Of a stretch of DNA of 52,146 nucleotides, positions 15,310 through 25,560 are shown piece after piece. Under the pieces are notes generated by a model that was not told the origin of the DNA, ran no database searches, and saw only the letters and a program-made list of their open reading frames with translations. Origin of the DNA: an uncultured Lachnospiraceae bacterium (GTDB taxonomy: Bacteria; Bacillota; Clostridia; Lachnospirales; Lachnospiraceae); contig CAJUID010000022.1 in NCBI GenBank assembly GCA_910585905.1, forward strand, positions 1 to 52,146. The letters run 5' to 3'. Every line of letters starts with the position of its first letter. The stretch's first letter is position 1. The position numbers were made by a program, and so were the translations under genes.

Positions 15310-18300
15310 CTAATTTGCAATCTCTTTTTCATCCAGCAAGCTAACCGATACCAGGGTGGACACGCCCTTTTCCTGCATCGTAATACCATAAAGAATGTCC
15401 GCCGCATTCATTGTACCACGTCTGTGGGTGATTACAATAAACTGGGTATCCTTTGTCAGCTTGTGGAGATACTCTGCATAGCGGCTGACATTTGAGTCAT
15501 CAAGCGCCGCTTCAATTTCGTCTAATAGACAGAACGGAGATGGCTTTAAGCTCTGGATTGCAAATAAAAGGGCAATCGCAGTCAGTGCCTTCTCCCCACC
15601 AGAAAGCTGCATCATATTCTGCAGCTTCTTCCCAGGCGGCTGCGCCACAATGCGGATACCTGCCGTCAAAATATCCTCTTCCTCCGTCAGCTCAAGCGTC
15701 CCCCTTCCGCCGCCAAAAAGCTCTTTAAACACATGGTCAAACCGAGTCCTAATCTCCTCAAACTGCTCCTCAAACTGCTTCCGCATCTCCATGTCCAGTT
15801 CTTCAATAATTCCCATCAGCACATTTGCCGCCTCAATCAGGTCATCATGCTGGGTATGCAGCAGTTCATATCTCTCCTGCACTTCCTTGTACTGTTCAAT
15901 CGCATTAACATTGACATCGCCAAGAGATTTCATCTGGCTCTTTAACTTTGAAATCTCCGTGCGCATCTGGGACAAAGTATATGAAACCTCAGTTTTCTTT
16001 TGCTCCGCAGTGTGGTATGTAAGCTCATACTGCTCCCACATATAATTCGTATAAGAATCAATTCTCTCTGCAAGCTTCTCCTTCTGGTTGTCCAGCCGGA
16101 AACACTCTTTATCAAGCGCACTCTTTTTAGCCGACAATTCCTCGCGCTTTTCAAAAAATCCCTTATGGCGTACACTTAACGCCTCCTTCTCTTCTGTTTC
16201 TTTCTCAATCGCATCAGAAAGCTCCTCCATATGCTTTTTCACCAGCACAATCTGCTCCTCGGCTTTCTGAATCTCCTCTTCCTTCTGTACTGCCTGCCAA
16301 TCTGCATCCTTTCCGCTCTCCATCACCTGCTTTAACTCAGTTTCCAGGCTTGCAGCCGTATCGGCAAGCCGGTTTAAGTTTTCCCCAATAAACTGGCTGC
16401 TCTGGTTCTGTGCAGTAATCTCAAGCATCCTGTCCGCATGTTCCTTTGACTGTCTTTCATATTCTTCTTTAAGCTGCTCCAAAACGGCTGACAATTCCTC
16501 CATCCGCTTCTCGCTCTCATGGCTTAACTTTTCATTTGAAAGAACCTTTTCATTAATCTGCTCAATTTCCTGCCGCAGGCTCTCCTTACGCTCCTCAATC
16601 TGGCTGCTCTCCAGGCGGATCAGCTCAAGCTTCTCCTGGTTTTTCTCCATATCCTCTGCTGCCCTGTCATAATTTAACTTGGCCGTATTTTGTTTTAAGC
16701 TTAACTCCTGCCGTATTTTTCTGCTTGCGCTAATCTGCTTTGCAGTTTCCTCCGACTCTTTCTCATTCTGCGCGATATCCCCAGACAATTCTTTTAATTT
16801 CTCTTTCAACTCCTGCGAGCGCTTCTCCAGGTCATCCATCTCACGGCGGCGCCCAAGAAGATTCTGGCTGTTCTTAAATGCCCCGCCTGACATAGAACCA
16901 CCAGGATTTAACAGTTCGCCTTCCGTTGTCACAATGCGTATTGTGTGATGGTATTTCTTTGCAAGGGAAATAGCATGGTCAATCGTATCTACCACGACAA
17001 ACCGCCCCAACAGATACTCAACAAGATTAGAAAACCGCTCCTCTGCTTCTACAAGCGTAGATGCCATGCCAATCACACCCTGCTCATTCAAAACATTGCC
17101 AGACAGATTAACAGGTTTTGCCCTCATATTGGTCAAAGGAAGAAACGTCGCACGCCCATAGCGATTCTTTTTTAAAAATGAGATCATTTCTTTTGCCGTC
17201 TGCTCATTGTCTGTAACAATATTCTGGATACTGCCGCCAAGTGCTGTCTCCACTGCAACTTCATATTCCTTCTTTACACGGATAATATCTGCCACAACCC
17301 CGACAATTCCCTGATTGCCCTGCTTTAACTCCATAATCCTCTTAATACTCTGGCCGTAGCCCTCATAGCGCTCTGTCAGGTTGCGCAGGGACTGCAGCCT
17401 GGAGTTTTCCATATGAAATTGCTGCTGGGTGTCACGGTGCTCACGGCGAAGCGCCTCCTCTTTCTGTTCCAGAACCTGGCGGGAATTCCGAAGCTCCTCC
17501 AATGTATCATCCATTGCCCCAATATGCTTTGTTATCTCTGTCAGAGCTTTTTTCTCATTCGCCAATGTCTCCTCAAGCACCGCTGATTCTGTTTTATTTT
17601 CCAAAACGCGTTTTGTAATCTCGGCCTTTTTAATATTATTCTGCTCCAAAAGCGTCTGAATCCTCTGCTGGTTTGATTTTACATCTGTATTTTCATTGAG
17701 ACAGGCAATCATATCCTGATTACATTGATTGATTTGAGCCTCTATCCCGTCCATCCGCTTCTGCAGCTGGTTGATACTTTCTTCCCCGTCTGTCTGTTCT
17801 TTTGTCAAAATGGCTGCCTTCTGATCCGCCTCTTCCTTCTGCTTCAGATAACGACCGCGTTCTTTCCCCGCTTCCTCAATTCTTTCCTGAAGAGAGCGTA
17901 TCTGTTCCTCCGCATGGGACTTATTTTGGGCCACCGTATTAATCTGCTCCCTTAAAACATTAATCTCTCCCTCTGACTGATTCAAGGCAAGCTTGTCCGC
18001 TGACAACGCCTCCTTTTTCTGATCCAATGTCCGATTTAATGCTTCAAGCTGCCCCTCAACAACAAGGTATTCTTCCTTTGTCTTATCAAATTCTCGCCCA
18101 GTCTCTTCCAGATCCCTTGCGGCAATCTTCTGCTTTCCTTCCACTTCCTGAATCTGCTTATGAATCTCGTCATATTCTGCAAGAAAAAGATTAATATCCA
18201 AATTTCGCAGTTCATCGCGGTAACCCAGATATTCCTTCGCCTTCTCCGACTGCTGTTGAAGCGGGCCTACCTGCTTGTCAAGCTCTGAAAGAATATCTTC

Positions 18301-18873
18301 TATTCTCGTTAAGTTCTGGCGTTCTTCCTCCAGATTCTTTTCTGCTGCGGCTTTCCGCTTTTTAAACTTAACAATGCCTGCTGCCTCATCAAACAGTTCC
18401 CTGCGCTCCTCCGGCTTGCCGCTTAAAATTTTATCTATCTGCCCCTGCCCAATAATGGAATATCCTTCCTTGCCAATACCCGTATCAAACAAAAGCTCCT
18501 GCACATCTTTCAGACGGCAGGAGGCACCATTTAAGAGATATTCGCTCTCACCGGAGCGGTACACCCTTCTGGCAATCTTAACTTCCTCATAGGGAACATT
18601 CAATTTATGATCCTCATTGCTTATTGTAATCGCCACATAAGCATAACCCAGAGGCTTTCGCATCTGGGTTCCCGCAAAAATAACATCCTCCATCTTAGCG
18701 CCGCGCAGCTGCCTTGCACTCTGCTCCCCAAGTACCCACCGGACAGCATCAGCAACATTACTCTTTCCACTGCCATTTGGCCCTACGATCGCTGTGATTC
18801 CATTGTGAAATTCAAACAATAATTTGTTAGCAAATGATTTAAAACCATGTACTTCCAGACTCTTTAAATACAT
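15310..18873 (-). CDS. smc: Chromosome segregation protein SMC
   Basis: An 1187-residue SMC ATPase, the normal size, that compacts and segregates the chromosome with ScpA and ScpB. It has the N-terminal Walker A GPNGSGKSN (31-39), two long coiled coils (about 170-500 and 670-1020) around the hinge (about 510-660, with GVVADIIRV and GRATFLPL), then the C-terminal signature LSGGEKALTAIALLFA and Walker B FCLLDEIEAALDD. Its ATG overlaps the end of rnc by 10 bases and uses GAGG inside the rnc end as its ribosome site, so the two are coupled. Confidence 0.98.
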   Translation of the reverse strand: MYLKSLEVHGFKSFANKLLFEFHNGITAIVGPNGSGKSNVADAVRWVLGEQSARQLRGAKMEDVIFAGTQMRKPLGYAYVAITISNEDHKLNVPYEEVKIARRVYRSGESEYLLNGASCRLKDVQELLFDTGIGKEGYSIIGQGQIDKILSGKPEERRELFDEAAGIVKFKKRKAAAEKNLEEERQNLTRIEDILSELDKQVGPLQQQSEKAKEYLGYRDELRNLDINLFLAEYDEIHKQIQEVEGKQKIAARDLEETGREFDKTKEEYLVVEGQLEALNRTLDQKKEALSADKLALNQSEGEINVLREQINTVAQNKSHAEEQIRSLQERIEEAGKERGRYLKQKEEADQKAAILTKEQTDGEESINQLQKRMDGIEAQINQCNQDMIACLNENTDVKSNQQRIQTLLEQNNIKKAEITKRVLENKTESAVLEETLANEKKALTEITKHIGAMDDTLEELRNSRQVLEQKEEALRREHRDTQQQFHMENSRLQSLRNLTERYEGYGQSIKRIMELKQGNQGIVGVVADIIRVKKEYEVAVETALGGSIQNIVTDNEQTAKEMISFLKKNRYGRATFLPLTNMRAKPVNLSGNVLNEQGVIGMASTLVEAEERFSNLVEYLLGRFVVVDTIDHAISLAKKYHHTIRIVTTEGELLNPGGSMSGGAFKNSQNLLGRRREMDDLEKRSQELKEKLKELSGDIAQNEKESEETAKQISASRKIRQELSLKQNTAKLNYDRAAEDMEKNQEKLELIRLESSQIEERKESLRQEIEQINEKVLSNEKLSHESEKRMEELSAVLEQLKEEYERQSKEHADRMLEITAQNQSSQFIGENLNRLADTAASLETELKQVMESGKDADWQAVQKEEEIQKAEEQIVLVKKHMEELSDAIEKETEEKEALSVRHKGFFEKREELSAKKSALDKECFRLDNQKEKLAERIDSYTNYMWEQYELTYHTAEQKKTEVSYTLSQMRTEISKLKSQMKSLGDVNVNAIEQYKEVQERYELLHTQHDDLIEAANVLMGIIEELDMEMRKQFEEQFEEIRTRFDHVFKELFGGGRGTLELTEEEDILTAGIRIVAQPPGKKLQNMMQLSGGEKALTAIALLFAIQSLKPSPFCLLDEIEAALDDSNVSRYAEYLHKLTKDTQFIVITHRRGTMNAADILYGITMQEKGVSTLVSVSLLDEKEIAN

Positions 18874-19556
18874 TTTTCCTCCAATATTAAGATTGCCTTG
18901 TACGCCGCAGCCTGTTCAGCCTTCTTTTTCGTCCTGCCCTCAGCAGAAGCCACCATATCTCCGTCCACAAATACCCCCACCTCAAAAGACTTATTGTGGT
19001 CTGGCCCTTCTTCTTTTAACAAGGTATATTCTAACTCCGCATGCCCTCTCTGCACAACCTCCTGCAGATAGGTCTTGCTGTCATAAAACAACTTTTTCTT
19101 CTCAATATCCTTTAGGACAAACTGTTCCACATATTCTTGTGCCCTCGCAAAACCGCCGTCTAAATAAACCGCGCCGATAGTTGCCTCCATAGCATCCGAC
19201 AAGATAGAATCCCTGTCCCTTCCTCCGGTCATATCCTCGCCCTTTCCAAGAAGAATATAATCCCCAAGGCCAATCTCCCTCGCACATAGCGCAAGCGTCG
19301 GTTCACAGACATAGCTTGCACGCGTCCTTGTCATATCCCCCTCCGGGCTTTTAGGATGCTCTCGAAAAATCTTCTCACTCGTCACAAGTTCTAACACTGC
19401 GTCCCCTAAAAATTCCAGACGTTCATTACATTCGTACTTGCGGAGCCGCTTTTCATTGGAATAGGAGCTGTGTGTCAACGCAGTCACCAATAAATCCGGA
19501 TTTCCAAACTGGTAGCCAATCCTATTCTCAAATTCTATAATTTTTTCCTGTCTCAT
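18864..19556 (-). CDS. rnc: Ribonuclease III
   Basis: A 230-residue double-strand RNA endonuclease that matures ribosomal RNA. The catalytic domain shows the signature NERLEFLGDAVLEL and the second acidic site DAMEATIGAVYLDGG; the C-terminal third is a double-strand RNA-binding domain ending in KKKAEQAAAYKAI. The ATG at 19556 has GGAG 5 bases upstream; an in-frame ATG 24 bases earlier is less well placed. It lies between acpP and smc and overlaps smc. Confidence 0.97.
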   Translation of the reverse strand: MRQEKIIEFENRIGYQFGNPDLLVTALTHSSYSNEKRLRKYECNERLEFLGDAVLELVTSEKIFREHPKSPEGDMTRTRASYVCEPTLALCAREIGLGDYILLGKGEDMTGGRDRDSILSDAMEATIGAVYLDGGFARAQEYVEQFVLKDIEKKKLFYDSKTYLQEVVQRGHAELEYTLLKEEGPDHNKSFEVGVFVDGDMVASAEGRTKKKAEQAAAYKAILILEEKCI

Positions 19557-19631
19557 ATTGTCTCCATTCCTTCGCTGCATTTCTTAGCAATTTATACTAA
19601 GCAAACTAACACTTCACTGGCTATATCATTC

Positions 19632-19856
19632 CTAATTTTCACCAATTGCCTGCAACGCCTGCTCTACGGTCTGAATGGATTCTATTACATCCTCATCAAT
19701 CACAACATCAAAGGAATCCTCAATCCCCATAATAATCTGAAATACTTCCAGAGAATCGGCTCCCAGGTCGTCTACAAAAGACATTTCCGGTCTTACCTCC
19801 TCCGGTTCAATGTTTAACACCTCCGCAATAATCATTTGAAGTTTTTCAAATTCCAT
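19632..19856 (-). CDS. acpP: Acyl carrier protein
   Basis: A 74-residue acidic carrier protein. Ser35 in GADSLEVFQ receives the 4'-phosphopantetheine arm. It carries the growing chain in fatty acid synthesis and fits the AcpP role because plsX lies 13 bases upstream. AAGGTGG precedes the ATG. Only minor departures from the family are visible, for example IIMGIEDSF in place of the usual VMALEEEF. Confidence 0.95.
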   Translation of the reverse strand: MEFEKLQMIIAEVLNIEPEEVRPEMSFVDDLGADSLEVFQIIMGIEDSFDVVIDEDVIESIQTVEQALQAIGEN

Positions 19857-19869
19857 AACGATTCCACCT

Positions 19870-20877
19870 TTATTCTGTAGTTAGATTTTCTTTTATTTTT
19901 TCATTGATTTCTTCTTCATTAAATTGAATACACTGGATAATTGCCTGCTTAATATCCTCACTGGAAGAACTTCCATGCGCTTTTACCACCAGGCCATTTA
20001 ACCCCAAAAGCGGCGCACCTCCCTGGTCTGCGCCCATAAATTCCTTCATTGTCTTTTTTAACGCAGGCTTAATCAACAAAGCCCCAATCTTGCTCCGAAG
20101 CGTTGACATCAGCCCCTTCTTAACCTCTTTCAGCAGCGTAGATGCAAGCCCCTCATAGAGCTTCAAAATCACATTGCCGACAAAAGCCTCACAGACAATA
20201 ACATCTGCATTCCCCTTTGGAATATCCCTCGCCTCAATGCTGCCTACAAAATTAATGTCCGTACATTCCTTTAATAAAGGATATGTCTCCTTCACTAAGA
20301 TATTCCCCTTTTCTTCTTCCGCGCCAATATTTACAATTGCCACCCTCGGATTCTTAACACCTGCCACATGTTCCATATAAATAGAACCCATTCTTGCAAA
20401 CTGAACCAGATGGGATGCCCTCGCATCCACATTGGCGCCGCAGTCAATCAAAAGTGATGCACCTTTTGCTGTTGGAATCAGCGGTGCCAGAGGCGCACGC
20501 TCAATCCCCTTAATTCTTCCCACAACAAACTGGCCGCCAACTAAAATAGCCCCGGTGCTTCCCGCTGATACAAAGGCATCTGCTTCGCCGCGTTTTACCA
20601 GATTCATCCCTACTACAATAGAGGAGTCCTTCTTTTTCCTAATCGCCATTACCGGAGGCTCATCAAAACCAATCACATCTTCTGCATGGACAATCCGTAT
20701 CCTCTCCTTATCATACGTATACTTTTCCAATTCTTTCTGGATATCATTCGTCCGTCCAGTTAAAATGATTGCTATTTTTTCTGAAACCTTTAACGCCTCA
20801 ACCGCGCCCCTCACTGTAACATCTGGTGCATTGTCTCCCCCCATTGCATCCACTACGATTCTAATCTGCCTGCTCAT
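19870..20877 (-). CDS. plsX: Phosphate acyltransferase PlsX
   Basis: A 335-residue enzyme that converts acyl-ACP and phosphate to acyl-phosphate for phospholipid synthesis at the inner membrane face. It shows VDAMGGDNAP near the N terminus, SAGSTGAILVGG, LIDCGANVDAR, NIGAEEEKGN and DVIVCEAFVGNVILKLYEG. The ATG at 20877 has GGAGG 7 bases upstream. It is the first gene of the plsX-acpP-rnc-smc-ftsY run and has a promoter at 20954-20982. I saw no clear FapR box. Confidence 0.96.
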   Translation of the reverse strand: MSRQIRIVVDAMGGDNAPDVTVRGAVEALKVSEKIAIILTGRTNDIQKELEKYTYDKERIRIVHAEDVIGFDEPPVMAIRKKKDSSIVVGMNLVKRGEADAFVSAGSTGAILVGGQFVVGRIKGIERAPLAPLIPTAKGASLLIDCGANVDARASHLVQFARMGSIYMEHVAGVKNPRVAIVNIGAEEEKGNILVKETYPLLKECTDINFVGSIEARDIPKGNADVIVCEAFVGNVILKLYEGLASTLLKEVKKGLMSTLRSKIGALLIKPALKKTMKEFMGADQGGAPLLGLNGLVVKAHGSSSSEDIKQAIIQCIQFNEEEINEKIKENLTTE

Positions 20878-20953
20878 TCCGAAGCCTCCATTTCACTGCT
20901 GACATGCCAGTATGCAATATGTATTCACTATTAATGCAATATATACAAAACAT

Positions 20954-20982
20954 ATTGTACTAGAAAATCTCTGCAAGTGCAA
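20954..20982 (-). promoter_or_regulatory. Promoter of the plsX operon
   Basis: On the minus strand TTGCAC (20977-20982) and TACAAT (20954-20959) are 17 bases apart, about 77 bases ahead of the plsX start. Confidence 0.7.
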
Positions 20983-21549
20983 CAAGTTTTATTCTTGTGC
21001 ACAGCGCAACAGATTTTTAGCATTTTTTTGCAAGCTGCTTGTCTTCTTTCAGGCAAGCTAAAGCCTGTTTAAACAATAATACTTCATTTGAATATCAAAG
21101 TTTTAAGTATATATGCAAGTCATTAGAATAAGTAACCATTTTCTTGATATATTATCTAAATAGGAACAGAACTATCAACAATGATTTACTAGAATTTCCA
21201 CATCAAAAGTTCGGTTATCACTATTTACGGTTAAATACAAAAAAGAGTCGACAAATATATATATTATATTTGCTGACTCTTTTTTGTGGTCTCTGATTAG
21301 GCAAAAGAACAACTCCTTTTGATTCGGTATTTATTCGCAAACTAATATAGTATCTTTCTAAACAATAATTTCATGATTTGCCAGAAAAACACTGGTTTTT
21401 TTTCTACAAATGACGTAAAATTACATATGAACAAGTAGAGTGAAAGAAAAAATGAAGGAAGGATAAAATGCAAACACACATCTTTCACCCTTTGTGTTTG
21501 CGCCTCAAATGGAAATGCAAGAATTTTCACACGAGGCTTGGTGCAAATT
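20983..21549. other. Long divergent intergenic region between plsX and ppx
   Basis: About 570 A+T-rich bases. The only strong signal is the hairpin at 21238-21286. A 16-codon plus-strand frame near 21114 has no ribosome binding site. The end of the region must contain the ppx promoter, but I could not fix its boxes. No RNA family was recognised. Confidence 0.5.
21238..21286. terminator. Bidirectional intrinsic terminator without an assigned gene
   Basis: Arms of about 21 bases (CAAAAAAGAGTC at 21238-21249 with GACTCTTTTTTG at 21275-21286, then an inner AAATATA/TATATTT part) pair with two adjacent mismatches. T runs follow on both strands. No annotated gene ends here, so it may close an unrecognised small transcript. 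Confidence 0.7.
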
Positions 21550-23121
21550 ATGGCAGTAACAACTTTTGCAGCAATTGATGTTGGATCACACGAAACAACA
21601 CTTCGCGTATATGAAATTTCCAAGCGAAATGGCATACATGAGTTAGACTATGTGCATCATACATCCCGCCTAGGCTATGAGACCTACTCTACCAGGCATG
21701 TCAGCTCGCACTCTATCGAAAAGCTCTGTAAAATCCTAAACGGCTTTTCTTTAAAACTAAAGGAATACGGCGTATCCGATTATATGATTACTGCTACCAG
21801 CGCACTGCGTGAAGCAGATAATAATTTAATTGTCCTTGACCAAGTCAAGCAAAGAACCGGGTTCCAGATTAAAATATTAAGCAACTCTGAGCAGCGTTAT
21901 TTATGCTACAAAGCAATCGCATTAACACCAAACTCCTTTCATAAATTAATTCAAAAGGGAACTTTGATCGCAGATGTAGGCGGCGGAAGCATCCAGCTTT
22001 CAATATTTGACAAAAATGCACTGATCGCAACGCAAAACTTTCCGCTTGGCTCCCTGCGCATACAAGAGATATTGCAAAACATGCGCAATGTCACGGATAA
22101 TTACCAAAACTTAGTTTATGAATATATCTCGCATGACTTGCATGTCTTCACACAGCTATATCTTAAAGATATCAAGGTCAAAAACATTATCGCTGTAGGA
22201 AATCAGCTTTCCAGTTTTGTGAAATACCTTTCTAACCACAATTTTGGAAACCTGCTGCCTTTTGATTCTAGAGGAAATAAAAAAGATTCTGTAAACCGGG
22301 AGGAATATGATGAGTTCTACCGCTCTATCATTTCCCAGAAACCAGAAGAACTGAGCCGGGAACTAAATATTACTCTTGACAAGGCTTCTCTCCTGCTGCC
22401 AACCGCTATGATCTACCACAATATCTTTGAAGAATCACAGGCGGAACAGATGTGGCTCTCAGGAATCACACTCTGCGATGGTATGGCAGCAGATTTTGCA
22501 GAACGCAAGCTCCATATCACGCCAGCCCACAGCTTTGCCGATGATATTTTATCTGCCGCCCGCAAAATAGCTGAACGGTATAAATGCAGCCGGAACCACA
22601 CCGGAATTGTGGAAAGCGTTGCACTGAAAATTTTTGATGCCGTCAAAAAGCAGAACACGCTGACCAAGCAGGAACGCCTTCTTCTGCAGATAGCTGCAAT
22701 TTTGCACAATTGTGGCGCATTTATAAACTTAAACGATATTGGGGAGAATTCATATAAAATTGTTACCTCAACCGAAATTATAGGCATCTCACATAAACAG
22801 CGGATGATGGTGGCATCCATTGTACACTATACAACCGGCACTTTTCCAGAATATGCACAGTTTGAAGATGTCTTTGAAAAAGAAGAATACATTAAGATTG
22901 CCAAATTAAATGCCATTCTCCGCCTGGCGGATGCAATGGACAGGAGCCACCGCCAGAAATTTCATTATATAACGCTTCTGCAGCGAGGCGGCGCTCTGTA
23001 CATTACAGGCCATACATTATATGACATTACGCTTGAACTGGGAATATTTGATACCCATGCCGCCTTTTTCGAAGAAGTTTTTGGCATAAAACCTGTGCTC
23101 AAACAGAAAAAAGAATTTTAA
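21550..23121 (+). CDS. ppx: Exopolyphosphatase of the Ppx/GppA family with C-terminal HD-like domain
   Basis: A 523-residue protein of the actin-like ATPase superfamily. Phosphate-binding loop 1 is AAIDVGSHETTLRVYEI; loop 2 is DVGGGSIQLSIF. After the two Ppx domains (about 1-310) comes an HD-like helical region with LLQIAAILHNCGAFINL. It should shorten polyphosphate or act on guanosine pentaphosphate. The start is not certain: ATG at 21550 is 13 bases from GAGG, while TTG at 21538 and GTG at 21541 are closer to it. ppk follows on the same strand after 130 bases, which supports a polyphosphate role. Confidence 0.88.
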   Translation: MAVTTFAAIDVGSHETTLRVYEISKRNGIHELDYVHHTSRLGYETYSTRHVSSHSIEKLCKILNGFSLKLKEYGVSDYMITATSALREADNNLIVLDQVKQRTGFQIKILSNSEQRYLCYKAIALTPNSFHKLIQKGTLIADVGGGSIQLSIFDKNALIATQNFPLGSLRIQEILQNMRNVTDNYQNLVYEYISHDLHVFTQLYLKDIKVKNIIAVGNQLSSFVKYLSNHNFGNLLPFDSRGNKKDSVNREEYDEFYRSIISQKPEELSRELNITLDKASLLLPTAMIYHNIFEESQAEQMWLSGITLCDGMAADFAERKLHITPAHSFADDILSAARKIAERYKCSRNHTGIVESVALKIFDAVKKQNTLTKQERLLLQIAAILHNCGAFINLNDIGENSYKIVTSTEIIGISHKQRMMVASIVHYTTGTFPEYAQFEDVFEKEEYIKIAKLNAILRLADAMDRSHRQKFHYITLLQRGGALYITGHTLYDITLELGIFDTHAAFFEEVFGIKPVLKQKKEF

Positions 23122-23251
23122 GATCAGAATATCAAACAACCGCTTTCGAATTTTGCGCCTCCGCGCTGTCAGGCACAAAACAAAAGCGTCATATCGTTTT
23201 AGGGAAGTAACCCTTAGATAAAATACGGGCAGCGCAGAAATGAGGTGCATT

Positions 23252-25468
23252 ATGGGAAATAAATCAAACTATTCAAAACCAGAATATTTCTATAACCGTG
23301 AACTTAGCTGGATTTCATTTAACTACCGTGTTCTGGAAGAGGCACAGGACAAAAAAATCCCGCTGCTTGACCGCCTAAAATTTTTAAGTATCACCGCATC
23401 CAATCTGGACGAATTTTTTATGATACGTGTCGCCTCCCTAAAAGATATGGTGCAAGTAAATTACACCAAAAAAGATATTGCCGGTATGACACCAGAAAAA
23501 CAGCTGGAAGAAATCAATAAAAAAACGCACCAACTTGTAAAAGACCAATATGTTACTTATAATACGCTTCTGCTGCCCAGCTTGGAAGCAGAAAATATTG
23601 ATATCATTGACCACCACGAATGCCTGACCAAAAAACAGGCAGATTATGTAGACAATTATTTCCGCTCAGAAGTGTATCCCGTCTTAACGCCTATGGCCGT
23701 AGACTCTTCCCGGCCATTTCCGCTAATACGCAATAAGTCTTTAAATATCGGCGCCTTGTTGCAGACGAAACAACATGATAAAGCCGACGAGGGAAAGGAA
23801 CACTTCCGGGAACTCTATATGCCGCACAACAAAAAGAAGAAAAAACAAAATCTCGACATTGATTTTGCAACCGTCCAGGTTCCATCTATGCTGCCGAGAT
23901 TCGTAGAGATTCCCTCCGAAAATGAGGGAGACAAAACATTTATCTTATTAGAACAGATTATTGAAAAAAATATCGATAAGCTATTCCTAAATTATGAAGT
24001 CCTCTCCGTCTTTCCATACCGTGTTATGCGGAATGCCGACCTGACGATTGAGGAAGACGAAGCCGCCGACCTTTTAATGGAAATTGAGCGGCAGCTTAAA
24101 AAGCGCCAGTGGGGTGAAGTCATCCGTCTGGAAGTGGAGGAAGCTATTGACGAACGCCTGCTGCAGACCTTAAAGGATGAACTGCATATTAAGGAAGCTG
24201 ATATTTTTAAGATTGATGGGCCGCTTGACCTGACCTTTTTAATGAAAATGTCAGGATTGGAAGGGTACGACCATCTCCGCAGCAAAAAATATACACCGCA
24301 GCCCGCAAAATGGCTGAATGGAACGGAACATATCTTTGATCAAATTAAGGACCATGATATATTGCTCCATCATCCGTATGAAACATTTGACCCGGTCGTA
24401 GATTTTGTCCGGCAGGCATCGAAGGACCCAGATGTGCTTGCTATTAAGCAGACTCTCTACCGTGTCAGCAGCCACTCCCCGATTATCGCGTCCCTTGCAG
24501 CTGCAGCCGAAAATGGCAAACAAGTAACCGTTTTAGTCGAACTAAAAGCCCGTTTTGATGAGGAAAACAATATTCTGTGGGCAAGAAAGCTTGAGCAGGC
24601 AGGCTGCCATGTCATCTATGGATTGGTAGGTTTAAAAACACACAGCAAAATCACATTAGTTGTCCGCAAAGAAGAAGACGGCATCCGCCGCTATGTCCAT
24701 CTTGGAACCGGAAACTATAATGACAGCACAGCAAAATTATACACCGATATGGGACTTTTAACGCACCAGAAAGCAATTGGCGAAGATGCTACCGCAGTAT
24801 TTAATATGCTGTCCGGCTACTCTGAGCCCGCCGTGTGGAATAAGTTAATTGTAGCCCCAATCTGGCTGCGCGACCGCTTTATCCAGATGATTACTAGGGA
24901 AAAAGAGTATGCAAAGGCTGGAAAAACTGCATTTATCAAGGCAAAAATGAATTCTCTCTGCGACGCCGAAATTATCTCAGCACTGTACGAAGCTTCCGCA
25001 GCAGGTGTAAAAATTGACTTGGTCGTGCGCGGTATCTGCTGCCTTAAAGTGGGGATTCCGGGAATCAGCGAAAATATTACCGTCCGTTCCATTGTAGGTG
25101 ACTTCTTAGAGCACAGCCGCATTTACTATTTCCACAACAATGGCTATGAGGAAGTCTATATGGGCAGTGCTGATTGGATGCCACGTAATCTGGATAAACG
25201 TGTTGAAATCCTGTTTCCAGTAGAAGACGAAACACTAAAAGAAGAAGTAATTAACATTTTAGATATCCAGCTCCGCGACAATGCAAAGGCACGCATTATG
25301 CAGCCGGACGGCTCTTTCTTACATTTAAATAAACACGGAAAGGACCGCCTAAATTCGCAGGAATATTTCTGTAGTGCAGCACTTGCCGTATCTGCAGGAA
25401 GAAAACATGCAGCACATTCCTCCCGCAGCTTTGAACCACTGGTTCATGAAGAAGAGGAAGACATTTGA
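23252..25468 (+). CDS. ppk1: Polyphosphate kinase 1
   Basis: A 738-residue PPK1, the usual length. It makes polyphosphate from ATP reversibly. The N-terminal helical domain begins YFYNRELSWISFNYRVLEEA. The two phospholipase D-like C-terminal domains hold KTHSKITLVVR, whose histidine is the likely phosphorylated residue, and LEHSRIYYFHNNG with the second histidine. RYVHLGTGNYN and the DWMPRNLDKRVE segments are also typical. The ATG at 23252 has GAGG 6 bases upstream. It is preceded by ppx and ends before a strong terminator at 25515-25560. Confidence 0.96.
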   Translation: MGNKSNYSKPEYFYNRELSWISFNYRVLEEAQDKKIPLLDRLKFLSITASNLDEFFMIRVASLKDMVQVNYTKKDIAGMTPEKQLEEINKKTHQLVKDQYVTYNTLLLPSLEAENIDIIDHHECLTKKQADYVDNYFRSEVYPVLTPMAVDSSRPFPLIRNKSLNIGALLQTKQHDKADEGKEHFRELYMPHNKKKKKQNLDIDFATVQVPSMLPRFVEIPSENEGDKTFILLEQIIEKNIDKLFLNYEVLSVFPYRVMRNADLTIEEDEAADLLMEIERQLKKRQWGEVIRLEVEEAIDERLLQTLKDELHIKEADIFKIDGPLDLTFLMKMSGLEGYDHLRSKKYTPQPAKWLNGTEHIFDQIKDHDILLHHPYETFDPVVDFVRQASKDPDVLAIKQTLYRVSSHSPIIASLAAAAENGKQVTVLVELKARFDEENNILWARKLEQAGCHVIYGLVGLKTHSKITLVVRKEEDGIRRYVHLGTGNYNDSTAKLYTDMGLLTHQKAIGEDATAVFNMLSGYSEPAVWNKLIVAPIWLRDRFIQMITREKEYAKAGKTAFIKAKMNSLCDAEIISALYEASAAGVKIDLVVRGICCLKVGIPGISENITVRSIVGDFLEHSRIYYFHNNGYEEVYMGSADWMPRNLDKRVEILFPVEDETLKEEVINILDIQLRDNAKARIMQPDGSFLHLNKHGKDRLNSQEYFCSAALAVSAGRKHAAHSSRSFEPLVHEEEEDI

Positions 25469-25514
25469 TTTTATCGAATCATGATATAAAAATAACACTT
25501 CACTATGATAGAAC

Positions 25515-25560
25515 AAAATCACCGAAGTTCATTCTTTATTGAACCCCGGTGATTTTGATT
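25515..25560. terminator. Terminator of ppx-ppk
   Basis: AAAATCACCG (25515-25524) pairs with CGGTGATTTT (25547-25556), with an inner AGTTC/GAAC pair. The plus strand continues GATTTTATT. The minus-strand side also has T-rich sequence, so it may serve the convergent MATE gene too. Confidence 0.8.

Noticed and set aside
15492..16270. Several plus-strand frames of 60-131 codons opposite smc
   Set aside because: Ser- and Leu-rich shadows of the coiled-coil coding sequence, without ribosome sites.
20880..20960. Possible FapR operator before plsX
   Set aside because: TTAATAGTGAATA and CTAGTAC only partly resemble the FapR consensus and lack its symmetric form.
21113..21163. 16-codon frame in the plsX-ppx gap
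   Set aside because: No ribosome binding site and no convincing promoter, so not called despite the nearby terminator.
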